DNA of 64,000 nucleotides from Pseudomonadota bacterium. Lineage in GTDB: Bacteria; Pseudomonadota; Alphaproteobacteria; Sphingomonadales; Sphingomonadaceae. The position numbers and the translations under genes were made by a program. Under the pieces are notes generated by a model that was not told where the DNA came from, ran no database searches, and saw nothing but the letters and a program-made list of their open reading frames with translations. The stretch is from contig JAEZCZ010000104.1 of the NCBI GenBank assembly GCA_023433305.1, positions 30,282 through 94,281 on the forward strand, in the 5' to 3' direction. This document shows, piece by piece, positions 1 to 9,079 of the stretch (position 1 is the first letter of the stretch; every line of letters starts with the position of its first letter).

Positions 1-1990
1 GCGAGATGCTGTCCCGCAGCGCGGTCACCAGGTCGGCCACTTCGGCCGCGCTCGCGTCCACCCGCCATCCGGTCGCGCGCTGCTGCGAGAGATAGACCGC
101 GAACATCTCGTCGCCGAGGCGCACGAGCTTGAGATAGCCTTCGCCGGGGCCGAGCAGCGCGCGCATTTCGTCGGCCGTGACCGAGCTATGCGCGACCGAG
201 CGGTATTCCGGGTAGGCGGACAGCGTATCGAGCAACGTCAGTTGCGCCTGTTCGAGCCGCGCGCGCCGGTCCTGCAGCTCGGGCAAGAGCGCGGTGTCCG
301 CGCCCTCGGCCTGCGCCTGCGCCATAGCCAGGTTCACGCGTGACAGCTCGCGGTCGACCGCGTTGGCACGCCGGAACAAGGTCGCCGCTTCGCCGGTCCC
401 GGCGGAAAGCCGGCGCGAGAGCTGCTCGAGCGTCTGGGCCGCGCCCGGCCGCTCGACGAGCTGCGCGGCGAGGAACAGGTCCGAAACCGCTTCCGGGCGC
501 GCGGCGGCGTCTTCCACCAACATCGCGAAATAGGGGCGGATCAGGTTCTCCAGACCCACCAGCGCAGCCCGCTTGCCGGCGACCTCGTCCACGATGCCCT
601 GATAGATCCCCATCGCCTCGCCGCGCCGGTCGCGCCGGGTCAGGAACGCCGCGAGCCGCGCCTTGGAGCTTTCGACCGAGGCCGACCCCGGATAGCGCAG
701 CTCGGTCAGCGCCAGGGCTTCGCGCAGCCGGCTCTCGGCCTCGCCGTACCTCTGCCGGTCCTCATCGACGAGCGCCATCTCCGAAAGGATCTGCGCCTCG
801 AGCCGGGCGGTGCTGAGCACGCGGCCCTGCTTGACCGCGAGCAGGCTGTCGCGCGCGGTCGTCAGCCTGGCGAAGGCTTCGTCCGGGCGGTCCTGCAGGC
901 GCAGCGCGGTGGCCGCGATCTGCTCCGCCTGGGCGTCGATGATCGCGGCGCGCTCGATCCGGGTCAGGCGGGTTTCCTGGTTCGTCGTATCGGTCAGCCC
1001 GGTGGCAAGCCCCGAGTTGAGGCTGGCGGCGAGCCGCGGATCGATCTCGACCGCGCCATCGACGATGTCGGGCAGCGGGGCCGGATCGGGAACGGGGCGC
1101 GCCAGGATCGGCGCCACTGCGGCCAGTTCGCCGCGATTGAGCGCGTCGATGGCCTCGAAGTTGCGCAGCAGGCGCGCCTGGATTCCGTCGCGCAGCCCGA
1201 GCGCGCGCGCTTCGGCGAAGATACGCGCCGCTTCCTCGTAGCGGCCGAGGTTCGAAAGCTGCAGCGCGCGGTTGACCGTCGCTTCGTGCTGCCGCTGTGC
1301 CAGCGTGGCTTCGTCGAGCGTGGGATCGGTCAGCAGGTCGGGGCGGAAGAACTCCTCGGCCTGGGTATATTCGCCGGCGTTGTTGCGGCGATAGCCTTGC
1401 CCGATCAATTGCTCGCGCCCGCTCACCGCGGCGAGCGCGCGGGCCAGCGATCCGGCGCCGCCGGTGGTGACGATTTCGAGCGTGCCGGGCACCTCGCGGT
1501 CCTCGACCAGGCTGGCGAGCGTCAGCCGCAGCGCATCGTCGAACGCCGCGAGGCCTTCGACGATGTGGGTTCGATCGTTCGAGGTGGCGGCATAGCTGTT
1601 CCATTCGAGCCCGCTCGCCCGCTCGCGGCAGCGGCGGACGATCACGCCCGGTCCCGCTCCCTCCGTCGATGCGGCATCGGAGCAGTCGAGCGTCTGCTCG
1701 CGTCCGCGCCCGACGTAGGCCGCCGCGTCGCGCGCGTGGCTCCAGCTATAGGCTGCGCCGATCGGGCGATCGACGTCGGCGCAGATCAGCGCCCACTTGC
1801 GGTCGAAGAGCGAAGCGCGCGCCTCGCCCAGCATCACGCCTTGCGCCTCGCACAGCGCGCCTTGCGACCCGATGCGGAAGCTTTCGCCCTGGAGCGGGCC
1901 ACCCGCCGATTGGGCCGACACATGCGTCGGAGCCGCCAGCACGGCGGCGCCGAGCGCCAGACCGGCAACGCGAAACAGAAAGCTCGCCAT
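1..1990 (-). CDS. Secreted TPR/CHAT-domain protein (3' end cut by window edge)
   Basis: The reading frame opens at an ATG at 1988-1990 and stays open to the window edge, so about 663 residues are visible and the C-terminus is missing. It begins with a signal peptide: a hydrophobic stretch after MASFLFR ending near VSA-QS. A long all-helical, repeat-rich region follows, with phrases such as GYRRNNAGEYTQAEEF and LSNLGRYEEAARIF that are typical of tetratricopeptide repeats. The last visible residues (LLGPGEGYLKLVRLGDEMFA) resemble the entry strand of a CHAT domain, a caspase-like peptidase fold. The catalytic His and Cys would lie outside the window, so protease activity cannot be judged. The gene diverges from gdhA across 169 bp. 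Function is inferred from domain layout only. Confidence 0.8.
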   Translation of the reverse strand, partial: MASFLFRVAGLALGAAVLAAPTHVSAQSAGGPLQGESFRIGSQGALCEAQGVMLGEARASLFDRKWALICADVDRPIGAAYSWSHARDAAAYVGRGREQTLDCSDAASTEGAGPGVIVRRCRERASGLEWNSYAATSNDRTHIVEGLAAFDDALRLTLASLVEDREVPGTLEIVTTGGAGSLARALAAVSGREQLIGQGYRRNNAGEYTQAEEFFRPDLLTDPTLDEATLAQRQHEATVNRALQLSNLGRYEEAARIFAEARALGLRDGIQARLLRNFEAIDALNRGELAAVAPILARPVPDPAPLPDIVDGAVEIDPRLAASLNSGLATGLTDTTNQETRLTRIERAAIIDAQAEQIAATALRLQDRPDEAFARLTTARDSLLAVKQGRVLSTARLEAQILSEMALVDEDRQRYGEAESRLREALALTELRYPGSASVESSKARLAAFLTRRDRRGEAMGIYQGIVDEVAGKRAALVGLENLIRPYFAMLVEDAAARPEAVSDLFLAAQLVERPGAAQTLEQLSRRLSAGTGEAATLFRRANAVDRELSRVNLAMAQAQAEGADTALLPELQDRRARLEQAQLTLLDTLSAYPEYRSVAHSSVTADEMRALLGPGEGYLKLVRLGDEMFAVYLSQQRATGWRVDASAAEVADLVTALRDSIS

Positions 1991-2159
1991 CCCTTCCCCC
2001 AATTAGCGGAATGCGAAACGTCAGGGCCCGAACCTGCGCCATCGCTCCTTCCGTGGCAAGGTCGTCGTGACGTGCCTCGCGCGTCGTGCCCATTGTCTAA
2101 CGCGGGATCGGCAGTCCATAGGCGAATCGCAAAGGGGCACATTGAGGGAAACGGGAAAA

Positions 2160-3515
2160 ATGGCAGATTCTGAGCACGTCGATTTCGCGACGTTCATGGA
2201 GTCCGTGAAGCGCCACAACCCGAACCAGCCTGAGTTCGTCCAGGCGGTTCAGGATGTGGCGGAGGACATCTTCGGCTTCATCATGGACAAGCAGGTTTAC
2301 CAGTCGGCGCAAATTCTGCGCCGCATTGCCGAGCCCGACCGCGTGGTTTCGTTCCGCGTCTGCTGGGAGGACGATGCCGGCAACATCCGCGTGCAGCGCG
2401 GTTACCGCGTCCAGAACAACAACGCGATCGGCCCTTACAAGGGCGGGCTGCGCTTCCATCCGAGCGTGAACGAGAGCGTGCTCAAGTTCCTGGCGTTCGA
2501 GCAGACCTTCAAGAATGCGCTCACCGGCCTCCCGATGGGCGGCGGCAAGGGCGGGGCCAATTTCAATCCGAAGGGCAAGTCCGACCGCGAGGTGATGCGC
2601 TTCTGCCAGAGCTTCATGACCGAGCTCTACCGCCACATCGGGCCCGACGTGGACGTGCCGGCGGGCGACATCGGCGTCGGCGGACGCGAGATCGGCTACA
2701 TGTTCGGCCAGTACAAGCGGATCACCAACCACTTCACGGGCGTGCTCACGGGCAAGGGCCTCGAATATGGCGGCTCGATGATCCGCCCCGAAGCGACCGG
2801 CTACGGCGCGGTCTATTTCCTCGACAACATGCTCAAGCAGCAGGGCCGCGATCTCGAAGGGATGCGCGCGGTCATCTCCGGCTCGGGCAACGTCGCCACC
2901 CACGCGGCCGAGAAGCTGATTCACCTGGGCGCCAAGCCGGTCACGCTCTCGGACTCGGGCGGTTACATCTACGATCCCGATGGTCTGACGCTCGAGAAGG
3001 TGCAGTGGGTCAAGTCGCACAAGACCCACCGTCGCGGGCGCATCAGCGAGTACGCCGACGAGTTCAAGGGCGCGACCTTCCATGAAGGCCAGACCCCGTG
3101 GAACGTGCCCTGCGACGTCGCGCTCCCCTGCGCGACCCAGAACGAGCTCCTTTTGGAGGACGCGAAGACTCTGGTGGCGAACGGCTGCATCGCGGTGTCC
3201 GAAGGCGCCAACATGCCCTCCGACCTTGAGGCCGCGCACCACTTCCGTTCCGCCAAAATCCTGTTCGCGCCGGGCAAGGCGGCCAACGCCGGCGGCGTGG
3301 CGGTCTCGGGGCTCGAAATGAGCCAGAACTCCGCGCGCCGTTCGTGGAAGGAAGCCGAACTGCAGCAGATGCTGCGCGACATCATGGACGGCATTCACGA
3401 CTGCTGCCTGACTTACGGTCGGCAGAGCGACGGGCACGTCGATTACGTCAAGGGCGCCAATATCGCCGGCTTCAAGAAAGTTGCCGACGCGATGCTCGCC
3501 TTCGGAGTGGTATGA
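2160..3515 (+). CDS. gdhA: NADP-type glutamate dehydrogenase
   Basis: Catalyses reversible reductive amination of 2-oxoglutarate to glutamate in the cytoplasm. The 451-residue length fits the hexameric small-subunit family. The substrate region [13 protein letters not shown] and the lysine motif [10 protein letters not shown] are intact, as are [15 protein letters not shown] and the dinucleotide-binding [10 protein letters not shown] in the second half. The ATG at 2160 was chosen over an upstream in-frame start at 2067 because family similarity starts here and a purine-rich GAGGGAAACGGG lies just ahead of it. Its stop codon overlaps the ATG of the enoyl-CoA hydratase by four bases (ATGA), so the two are probably translated as a coupled pair. 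NADP rather than NAD specificity is inferred from the overall family match. Confidence 0.95.
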   Translation: MADSEHVDFATFMESVKRHNPNQPEFVQAVQDVAEDIFGFIMDKQVYQSAQILRRIAEPDRVVSFRVCWEDDAGNIRVQRGYRVQNNNAIGPYKGGLRFHPSVNESVLKFLAFEQTFKNALTGLPMGGGKGGANFNPKGKSDREVMRFCQSFMTELYRHIGPDVDVPAGDIGVGGREIGYMFGQYKRITNHFTGVLTGKGLEYGGSMIRPEATGYGAVYFLDNMLKQQGRDLEGMRAVISGSGNVATHAAEKLIHLGAKPVTLSDSGGYIYDPDGLTLEKVQWVKSHKTHRRGRISEYADEFKGATFHEGQTPWNVPCDVALPCATQNELLLEDAKTLVANGCIAVSEGANMPSDLEAAHHFRSAKILFAPGKAANAGGVAVSGLEMSQNSARRSWKEAELQQMLRDIMDGIHDCCLTYGRQSDGHVDYVKGANIAGFKKVADAMLAFGVV

Positions 3516-4297
3516 CCGGCTACGCGAACCTTCTCGTCGAGACGCGCGGGGCGGTCACGCTCGTCACGCTTAATCGGCCCGATGCGCTCAACGCGCTCAG
3601 CAGCGCCGTGCTGGAAGACCTGATCGCCGCCTTCGCCGCCTTCGAAGCGGATCACAGCCAGCGCTGCGCGGTGGTCACGGGGGCGGGTGAGAAGGCGTTC
3701 GCGGCCGGCGCGGACATCAAGGAGATGGCCGCCAAGGGCGCGGCCGACTTCTACCGCGACGACACCTTTGCGCGCTGGACCAGCCATTTCGTCGGCGGCA
3801 CGCGCAAGCCGTGGATCGCCGCGGTCAATGGCTTCGCGCTCGGCGGCGGGTGCGAGCTGGCGATGATGGCGGACCTGATCGTCGCCGCCGACACCGCCAG
3901 GTTCGGCCAGCCCGAGATCAAGCTCGGTGTCGTCCCCGGCATGGGCGGCTCGCAGCGCCTCGCCCGGGCGATCGGCAAGGGCAAGGCGATGGACCTGATC
4001 CTGACCGGGCGCATGATCGACGCCGCCGAAGCCGAACGCATCGGCCTCGTCGCGCGCGTCGTCCCCGCGGCCGATCTGCTCGACACCGCGCTCCGCCTCG
4101 CGGCCGAAATCGCCGCGATGCCGCCGCTCGCGGTCCTGGCCGCCAAGGAGCTGGTCAACGCCGCCGAGGAACTGCCGCTCGCCGAAGGCATCCGGCTCGA
4201 GCGCCGGCTGTTTCACATGCTCGCCGCCACCGAGGACAAGGCCGAAGGCATGGCGGCCTTCGTCGAGAAGCGCTCGCCGGTGTGGAAGGGGCGTTGA
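3512..4297 (+). CDS. Enoyl-CoA hydratase
   Basis: A 261-residue crotonase-fold enzyme that hydrates trans-2-enoyl-CoA thioesters in beta-oxidation or a related acyl-CoA route. The oxyanion-hole segment ([10 protein letters not shown]) and both regions carrying the active-site glutamates ([12 protein letters not shown] and [16 protein letters not shown]) are present, which favours a true hydratase over an isomerase or dehalogenase branch. It starts in the ATGA overlap with gdhA and ends at the base of a perfect hairpin. Its coupling to glutamate dehydrogenase is unusual and may only reflect shared transcription. Substrate chain length cannot be told from sequence. Confidence 0.92.
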   Translation: MTGYANLLVETRGAVTLVTLNRPDALNALSSAVLEDLIAAFAAFEADHSQRCAVVTGAGEKAFAAGADIKEMAAKGAADFYRDDTFARWTSHFVGGTRKPWIAAVNGFALGGGCELAMMADLIVAADTARFGQPEIKLGVVPGMGGSQRLARAIGKGKAMDLILTGRMIDAAEAERIGLVARVVPAADLLDTALRLAAEIAAMPPLAVLAAKELVNAAEELPLAEGIRLERRLFHMLAATEDKAEGMAAFVEKRSPVWKGR

Positions 4298-4328
4298 AGC
4301 GCTTGATCGAGGTCTATCAAGCGCTTCA
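4295..4328. terminator. Perfect 13-bp hairpin between convergent genes
   Basis: The 13 bases 4295-4307 (TGAAGCGCTTGAT, beginning with the hydratase stop codon) are exactly repeated in inverse at 4316-4328 around an 8-base loop. It sits between the convergent hydratase and manA genes, so it may stop transcription from both sides. There is no strong T-run, so intrinsic termination is an inference. Confidence 0.55.
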
Positions 4329-4339
4329 TTGACATGTGT

Positions 4340-5155
4340 TTAGCCGGTCGAAGGCCGCTCGCAGGGCTGCGCGATCAGGCAGCTCCCCTTCGGATCGAAC
4401 ACCACGTCGTCGAGCGAAGCCGCCAGCGCGCATTGGCCCGGCAGCACGGACTCGTCCTCGATGCAGGCCTCGCCGCTGCGCGGAATCACCAGCAAACGGC
4501 CCCGATACCGCGCCGCCTGCTCCGCGCTCGGCAGCCCCTCGACCTGGTCGAGCCGGAAGTACGGCCCGTCGACCAGCGACACCGCGCCCGCCGCCACGTG
4601 CCGCCGAAACCGCGCCTCATGCGGCTCGCCCTTCGCCACCGCGATCGCCTCGTCCAGATGCAGCTCGCGCGGCCGCCCGTAATCGTAGAGGCGGTACGTG
4701 ATGTCCGAGTTCTGCTGGATCTCGATGATCGAGCAGCCGCCGCCGATCGCATGGACCGTGTTCGCCGGGATGTAGAAGAAGTCGCCCGCCTTGACCGGGT
4801 GCCACACCAGCATGTCCTCGATGCTACCGTCGAGCGCGGCCTGCCGCATCGCCTCGGCGTCGACCGCCTCGCTGAAGCCTATTCCCAGCGTCGCGCCCGG
4901 CTCGGCGTCGATCACCAGCCAGCATTCCTCCTTGCCCTGCTTGCCCAGCCCGGCGGCTTCGGTCTGCGCGTCGGAGGGATGGACCTGGACGGACAGCTTC
5001 TCGCTGGTGAAGATGTATTTCACCAGCAGCTGCGGCAGGTCTTGCGGCGGGACGAACCAGATTTCCCCGATACGCTGGCCGGCCGGCGTCTCGAACGGGG
5101 CGGGCAGGGTGTCCCTGCCCCAGGGCTTTTCGACGGTCTTGGTTTCGAGGAGCAT
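4340..5155 (-). CDS. manA: Mannose-6-phosphate isomerase, class I
   Basis: Interconverts mannose-6-phosphate and fructose-6-phosphate in the cytoplasm. The 271 residues show the N-terminal KPWGRD signature and the zinc-ligand segments QVHPSD, KEECWLV and NTVHAIGGG of class I (cupin-fold) isomerases. It is shorter than E. coli ManA (about 390 aa), matching the compact single-domain form common in alphaproteobacteria. It is the last gene of the leftward GT4-GH130-manA group, starting 17 bp after the GH130 stop. This position suggests it feeds or drains the mannose units handled by its neighbours. Confidence 0.93.
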   Translation of the reverse strand: MLLETKTVEKPWGRDTLPAPFETPAGQRIGEIWFVPPQDLPQLLVKYIFTSEKLSVQVHPSDAQTEAAGLGKQGKEECWLVIDAEPGATLGIGFSEAVDAEAMRQAALDGSIEDMLVWHPVKAGDFFYIPANTVHAIGGGCSIIEIQQNSDITYRLYDYGRPRELHLDEAIAVAKGEPHEARFRRHVAAGAVSLVDGPYFRLDQVEGLPSAEQAARYRGRLLVIPRSGEACIEDESVLPGQCALAASLDDVVFDPKGSCLIAQPCERPSTG

Positions 5156-5172
5156 GCCGATCTAACGCCGGA

Positions 5173-6495
5173 TCAGACCATCAGGTCCAGCAGCGCCTTG
5201 GTCTCGACCGTGGCGAAGCCCACCGCACTGTCGGAGATGCCGTAGGGGATCAGGATTCGATCGCCGACCGGCAGCACGCCGCAGGTATAGACGACGTTGG
5301 GCACATAGCCCGACCGGTCCGCATCGACCGCCGTCAGCACCGGCTGGGCGGTCCGGCCGATGACTTTCGCGGGATTGTCGCGGTCGAGCAGCGCGGCGCC
5401 GAGGCTGTATTTGCGCATCGCGCCGACGCCGTGGGTGAAGATCAGCCAGCCTTCGTCGGTCAGGACCGGGCTGCCGCAGTTGCCGATCTGGATGAACTCC
5501 CAGGGATACTTGGGCTCCATCAGCAAGGTGCCTTCGGAATTCCACCGGTCGAGCCGCTCGGACTTGAGCAGGAACAGGTTCTTGCCGTCCTGCCGCCCGA
5601 GCATCGCATACTTGCCGCCGATCTTCTCCGGAAACAGCGCCATGCCCTTGTTGCGCCCCGCCTTGCCCTCGATCGGCTCGAGCAGGAAACGGCGGAAATC
5701 GACGGTGCGGAGCAGCTCCGACCGGATCGAATGGCCCGAATAGGCGGTGTAGGTTCCGACCCACTCGTAGTCGCCGCCGCCGTGATCGAAACGGACCAGG
5801 CGCAAGTCCTCCAGCCCGCCGCGCTGCTGCTCGGTGATCGGGAAGATCACGGTATTCGACAGGCTGCTTTCCGGATGGCGGTGGACGATCACCCCGCTGT
5901 CGCTGTCGTGCAGCGAGGCGTCGTCGAGCTCCACCGAAGTCGCCAGCGCGCCCTGCGGCCAGAGCGAGAAACTGCCGTCCACATTGGCGATGCCTTCGCG
6001 GAACGCGATCGAGCTGATGTGCCCTTCGCCGACCGCACGCAGCGACATGACGAAGCGCACGGCGCCTCCGGAAATGCCGCTCTGGTCGGGGTGCGGCACG
6101 ATCGACGGGTTCATCAGCGCCGCGGCCGCATAGCTGTACTCGTGGCAGAAGAACGCGCCGATCAGCCGCTTGCGGGTGCGCGAGAACCCGCTGCAGTCGA
6201 TGTCGGCCGTCTCCTCGACCTCGGCGAAGCGTTCCTCGAACATCTTCTCGGTCTGCCAGTGGCGCGCGACGAAGTCCTGGCGCACGCGCGCATACTCGGC
6301 CTTGACCTCCGCCTCGCTCAGCGCGGCGATGTCGTGGACCAACCTCTGCGCGCGGCTGCCGGGGGCCTTGCTTGCCTGCCAACCGAGATGGAACGGCCTG
6401 AGCACGACCCGTGACGGGTCGGCGTGCAGGCGCTCATCCAGGATTTGCAACGGACTATTCGGAAAGGGTCCTTCGACGCCCACCCTGTTCTCCAC
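5173..6495 (-). CDS. GH130-family glycosidase or mannoside phosphorylase
   Basis: A 440-residue protein with a GTG start at 6493-6495 and no signal peptide, so it is probably cytoplasmic. An alpha-helical N-terminal stretch of roughly 110 residues precedes a five-bladed beta-propeller region bearing GH130-like motifs: NPSIVPHPDQSG, LEDLRLVRF (the ED pair near the active centre) and GNCGSPVL. Characterised GH130 enzymes are inverting phosphorylases or hydrolases acting on beta-mannosides. Which activity applies here cannot be decided by eye. The start overlaps the end of the GT4 gene by 41 bp and the stop is 17 bp from manA, so the three genes are almost certainly co-transcribed. Pairing of a synthase-like GT4 with GH130 suggests turnover of a mannose-containing oligosaccharide. 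Confidence 0.85.
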   Translation of the reverse strand: MENRVGVEGPFPNSPLQILDERLHADPSRVVLRPFHLGWQASKAPGSRAQRLVHDIAALSEAEVKAEYARVRQDFVARHWQTEKMFEERFAEVEETADIDCSGFSRTRKRLIGAFFCHEYSYAAAALMNPSIVPHPDQSGISGGAVRFVMSLRAVGEGHISSIAFREGIANVDGSFSLWPQGALATSVELDDASLHDSDSGVIVHRHPESSLSNTVIFPITEQQRGGLEDLRLVRFDHGGGDYEWVGTYTAYSGHSIRSELLRTVDFRRFLLEPIEGKAGRNKGMALFPEKIGGKYAMLGRQDGKNLFLLKSERLDRWNSEGTLLMEPKYPWEFIQIGNCGSPVLTDEGWLIFTHGVGAMRKYSLGAALLDRDNPAKVIGRTAQPVLTAVDADRSGYVPNVVYTCGVLPVGDRILIPYGISDSAVGFATVETKALLDLMV

Positions 6496-8791
6496 TCGAA
6501 TCGCGCTGTTGGGCGCGCGCGAGCGCTAGCATGGAATAATGGGCGAGTTGAAAGGCGAGAATCGACTCTGCTCCACAGTTTTCGTTCGCGCCGCGAGGAT
6601 TGATCCCGTCGCGGCTTCGGCCGGTCGCAAGGTCTCCGAGCACGACGCCGCGGTCGTTCGCGCCAAAGAACCAGTCCCACGCCGCCTTGGCATGCGTGAA
6701 CCAGCGCCCGTCGCGCGTCGCGGCATAGGCGGCACGCGAAGCCTCGATCGCGGCCTGCGCCTCGAGCGGCTGCTGGTCGAACGGGAGGTAGGCGTGCGTC
6801 ATGCCGAAGGTTTCCGAGCCGATCGGCCTGAAGTGCCCGGCAGCGGCGACTTGTTGCTGGGCAATCCAGTCGAGGGTGGCCAGCCCGGGTTCGATCAGGC
6901 TCCGGTCCTCGAGAACGAGGCCCGCCTCGATCAGCGCCTGCGACAGCCGCGGGTTGTCATATCCGAGCACGGCCTCGAACCATGCCCAGTCGGGTCGCCG
7001 CTCACGCTCGAGCAGGCGGCAGAGCACTTCGGCGCCGCTCACGAGCAGATCGCGCGAGGCGCGGTCGCCGGCGTCGGCGCGCATCACGGCCGCGGCGCCG
7101 AGCATCGTGAACGCGATGGTGCGCGGAGATGTGAATTCGGCGCAATGCGGCCGCGCCGTGTCATACCACCGCTTGGCCCAGGCCCGCAGCTCGCGGTCGG
7201 TCGCGTTCTCGACCGTGTGCCCGAGCGCCCAGAGCGTTCGCCCGTTCGAGTCTTCCGATCCCAGCTCTTCGCACCAGGTCCGGTCGAAGTTCATGAAATT
7301 GCGGAACGCCTGCTTGTCCTCGTTCCAGGCGTGCTGGACGAACGAGGCGTAAGTCAGGCTCCAGCGCGCGCGTTCCTGCTCGGGCAGGCCGGCGGCGACG
7401 TTCATCAGCATCAGCGCACGCGCGTTGTCGTCGAGGCAGTAGCCATGGCGCCGGTCGGGCACGACCCCGATGGCGTGCTGGAACATGCCGGTGTGGTCGC
7501 TCATCGCGAACACGCCCGAGAGCCCGGGAGTCGCTGTAAGCGGCGCGGAACGGCCCGGCGGGGCCACCGCCGCTTCGATCAGCGCGGCGGCGCCGTCCGC
7601 AAAGCGCGGCCAGATCGTCTGCCGCCCCTTGGCATAGGCCCGCCGCTGCAGCGCGGTGAGCTCCTCGCGATCGTCGAGCAGCGCCACGATCGCCTCCGCG
7701 ATCGAGTCCGCGCAGTCGGGATTGATCAACACGCCGGCATCGCCCGCCAGCAATTCCCGCGCATGCAGGTAAGGCGTCGAGACGACCGCCTTGCCCAGGG
7801 CCACGGCGTAGCTGAGCGTGCCCGAGGTGGATTGCTGCAGGTTGAAATAGGGCGTCACATAGACGTCGCAGGCCTCGAGCTGGTCGAGCAACTCGTCCGT
7901 CTCGAGGAAGCGGTTTTCCCACAGGATATGGTCGGAAACCCCGAGCTGCTCGGCACACGCTTGCAGCTTCTCGCGATAAGCCTCGCCTTCGCGGGCAACC
8001 AGGTTCGGGTGCGTCGCGCCGACGATGCGGTAGACCGTGTTCGGATGCCGGGCGACGATTGCCGGCATCGCCTCGATCACCCGCTCGAGCCCTTTGCCCG
8101 GGCCGAGCAGCCCGAAGGTCATCAGCACGTTCTTGCCGCCCAGGCCCATCCGATCCTTGAAGGCCTCGGCGCGGCCGAACGGGCGGTCGGGCGCCCCGTG
8201 CGGAATGATCTGCAGGATTTCGTGCGGCGCGCGGTAGGCCGTGGAGAGCACTTCGCACGAATGGCGGCTCATCACCATGATACGGCTGGCGCGCTCGACG
8301 AGGTGCTCGAGGATCGCCCGCTGGTGCTCGCTCGGCTCGGTGAGCACGGTGTGCGGGGTGAGGATCAGCGGCGCTGCCAGGCGGTCGACGAACTCGCGAA
8401 CCATCTCGCCATCCGGCCCGCCGAAGATGCCGTACTCATGCTGCAGCCACACGGCATCGACGCCGCTCTCGTTGATGCGGCGCGCCGCCGCCAGATAGGC
8501 TTCCGGGTCGTCATAGGCGATCGTGCCCGCGATCCCCTGGTACTCGAGCGGATCACGCGGGTCGTCGAGCGCATAGATGTCGACGGCGATGTGCGGGTGA
8601 AACTCGGCGAGCTTCTCGAACACGTCCGTCGCGAAAGTGGCGATGCCGCATTTGCGCGGAGTGAAGGTGCCGACCAGTGCGATCCGGCGCGGCTCGCCGG
8701 CGGTGTCCTTGAGGTGGGAGAAAATCGAACGGACGGCGGCCTCGGGGGCCAGCGAAGGATTACGGATCAAGACCTGTTCGTCGAGCGACAT
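6455..8791 (-). CDS. GT4 glycosyltransferase with C-terminal helical toroid-like domain
   Basis: A 778-residue cytoplasmic protein. Residues of about 35-410 form a GT-B glycosyltransferase: an N-terminal Rossmann half (ALVGTFTPRKCGIATFA, WLQHEYGIFGG) and a nucleotide-sugar half (TFGLLGPGKGLERVIEAMP). The usual EX7E pair of GT4 enzymes is not seen; the corresponding segment reads LQQSTSGTLSYAVALGKAVV, as in a distinct branch of the family. From about residue 430 to the end there is a second, helix-rich domain with HGYCLDDNARAL, resembling alpha/alpha-toroid glycosidase-type folds. It is the first gene of the cassette with GH130 and manA. A 25-bp inverted repeat lies about 108 bp upstream of its ATG. 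Donor (perhaps GDP-mannose) and acceptor are inferred only from context. Confidence 0.88.
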   Translation of the reverse strand: MSLDEQVLIRNPSLAPEAAVRSIFSHLKDTAGEPRRIALVGTFTPRKCGIATFATDVFEKLAEFHPHIAVDIYALDDPRDPLEYQGIAGTIAYDDPEAYLAAARRINESGVDAVWLQHEYGIFGGPDGEMVREFVDRLAAPLILTPHTVLTEPSEHQRAILEHLVERASRIMVMSRHSCEVLSTAYRAPHEILQIIPHGAPDRPFGRAEAFKDRMGLGGKNVLMTFGLLGPGKGLERVIEAMPAIVARHPNTVYRIVGATHPNLVAREGEAYREKLQACAEQLGVSDHILWENRFLETDELLDQLEACDVYVTPYFNLQQSTSGTLSYAVALGKAVVSTPYLHARELLAGDAGVLINPDCADSIAEAIVALLDDREELTALQRRAYAKGRQTIWPRFADGAAALIEAAVAPPGRSAPLTATPGLSGVFAMSDHTGMFQHAIGVVPDRRHGYCLDDNARALMLMNVAAGLPEQERARWSLTYASFVQHAWNEDKQAFRNFMNFDRTWCEELGSEDSNGRTLWALGHTVENATDRELRAWAKRWYDTARPHCAEFTSPRTIAFTMLGAAAVMRADAGDRASRDLLVSGAEVLCRLLERERRPDWAWFEAVLGYDNPRLSQALIEAGLVLEDRSLIEPGLATLDWIAQQQVAAAGHFRPIGSETFGMTHAYLPFDQQPLEAQAAIEASRAAYAATRDGRWFTHAKAAWDWFFGANDRGVVLGDLATGRSRDGINPRGANENCGAESILAFQLAHYSMLALARAQQRDSSGEQGGRRRTLSE

Positions 8792-8898
8792 TCATTGCAC
8801 CCTGTGCTGTTGGCCGCGCACACCTCCCAGGCGCCCGGCACATAGACATTGTGCAGTGCAATATGGACTAAAAGAAGGCGTGTGACCAGTAAGGTCGC

Positions 8899-8923
8899 TC
8901 GAAACCTTTCCCCTTGGTTTCGA
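8899..8923. promoter_or_regulatory. Inverted repeat, possible operator of the GT4 operon
   Basis: TCGAAACC at 8899-8906 and GGTTTCGA at 8916-8923 form a perfect 8-bp palindrome with a 9-base spacer, about 108 bp upstream of the GT4 start codon. The symmetry suits a dimeric repressor or activator. No regulator gene adjoins the operon, so the binding protein is unknown. Confidence 0.4.
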
Positions 8924-9061
8924 ATCCTTTTCCCGGCCACCTATTCCATGCTGCACCGCGGTAAGCTTTCACCGGAATGAACAGCATGCCGCAGGTTCGG
9001 TTCCCGAACTAACCAATGGCAAGCGGCGAGCCGTGCCACCACAGCCGTGCGCCGCGTCCGC

Positions 9062-9079
9062 CGCCGGCATGAGCCGGCG
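9062..9079 (-). terminator. GC hairpin downstream of the alpha/beta hydrolase
   Basis: CGCCGGC (9062-9068) and GCCGGCG (9073-9079) pair perfectly around ATGA, just after the stop codon of the leftward hydrolase gene. No T-run follows on that strand, so it may be an RNA 3'-end stabiliser rather than an intrinsic terminator. Confidence 0.35.

Noticed and set aside
2097..3437. A 446-codon open frame opposite gdhA.
   Set aside because: GC-bias shadow; glutamate dehydrogenase motifs are intact on the plus strand.
6539..8845. A 768-codon open frame on the plus strand opposite the GT4 gene.
   Set aside because: It is a shadow produced by strong G/C third-position bias in the GT4 gene; its translation is rich in Arg, Gly and His and shows no domain.
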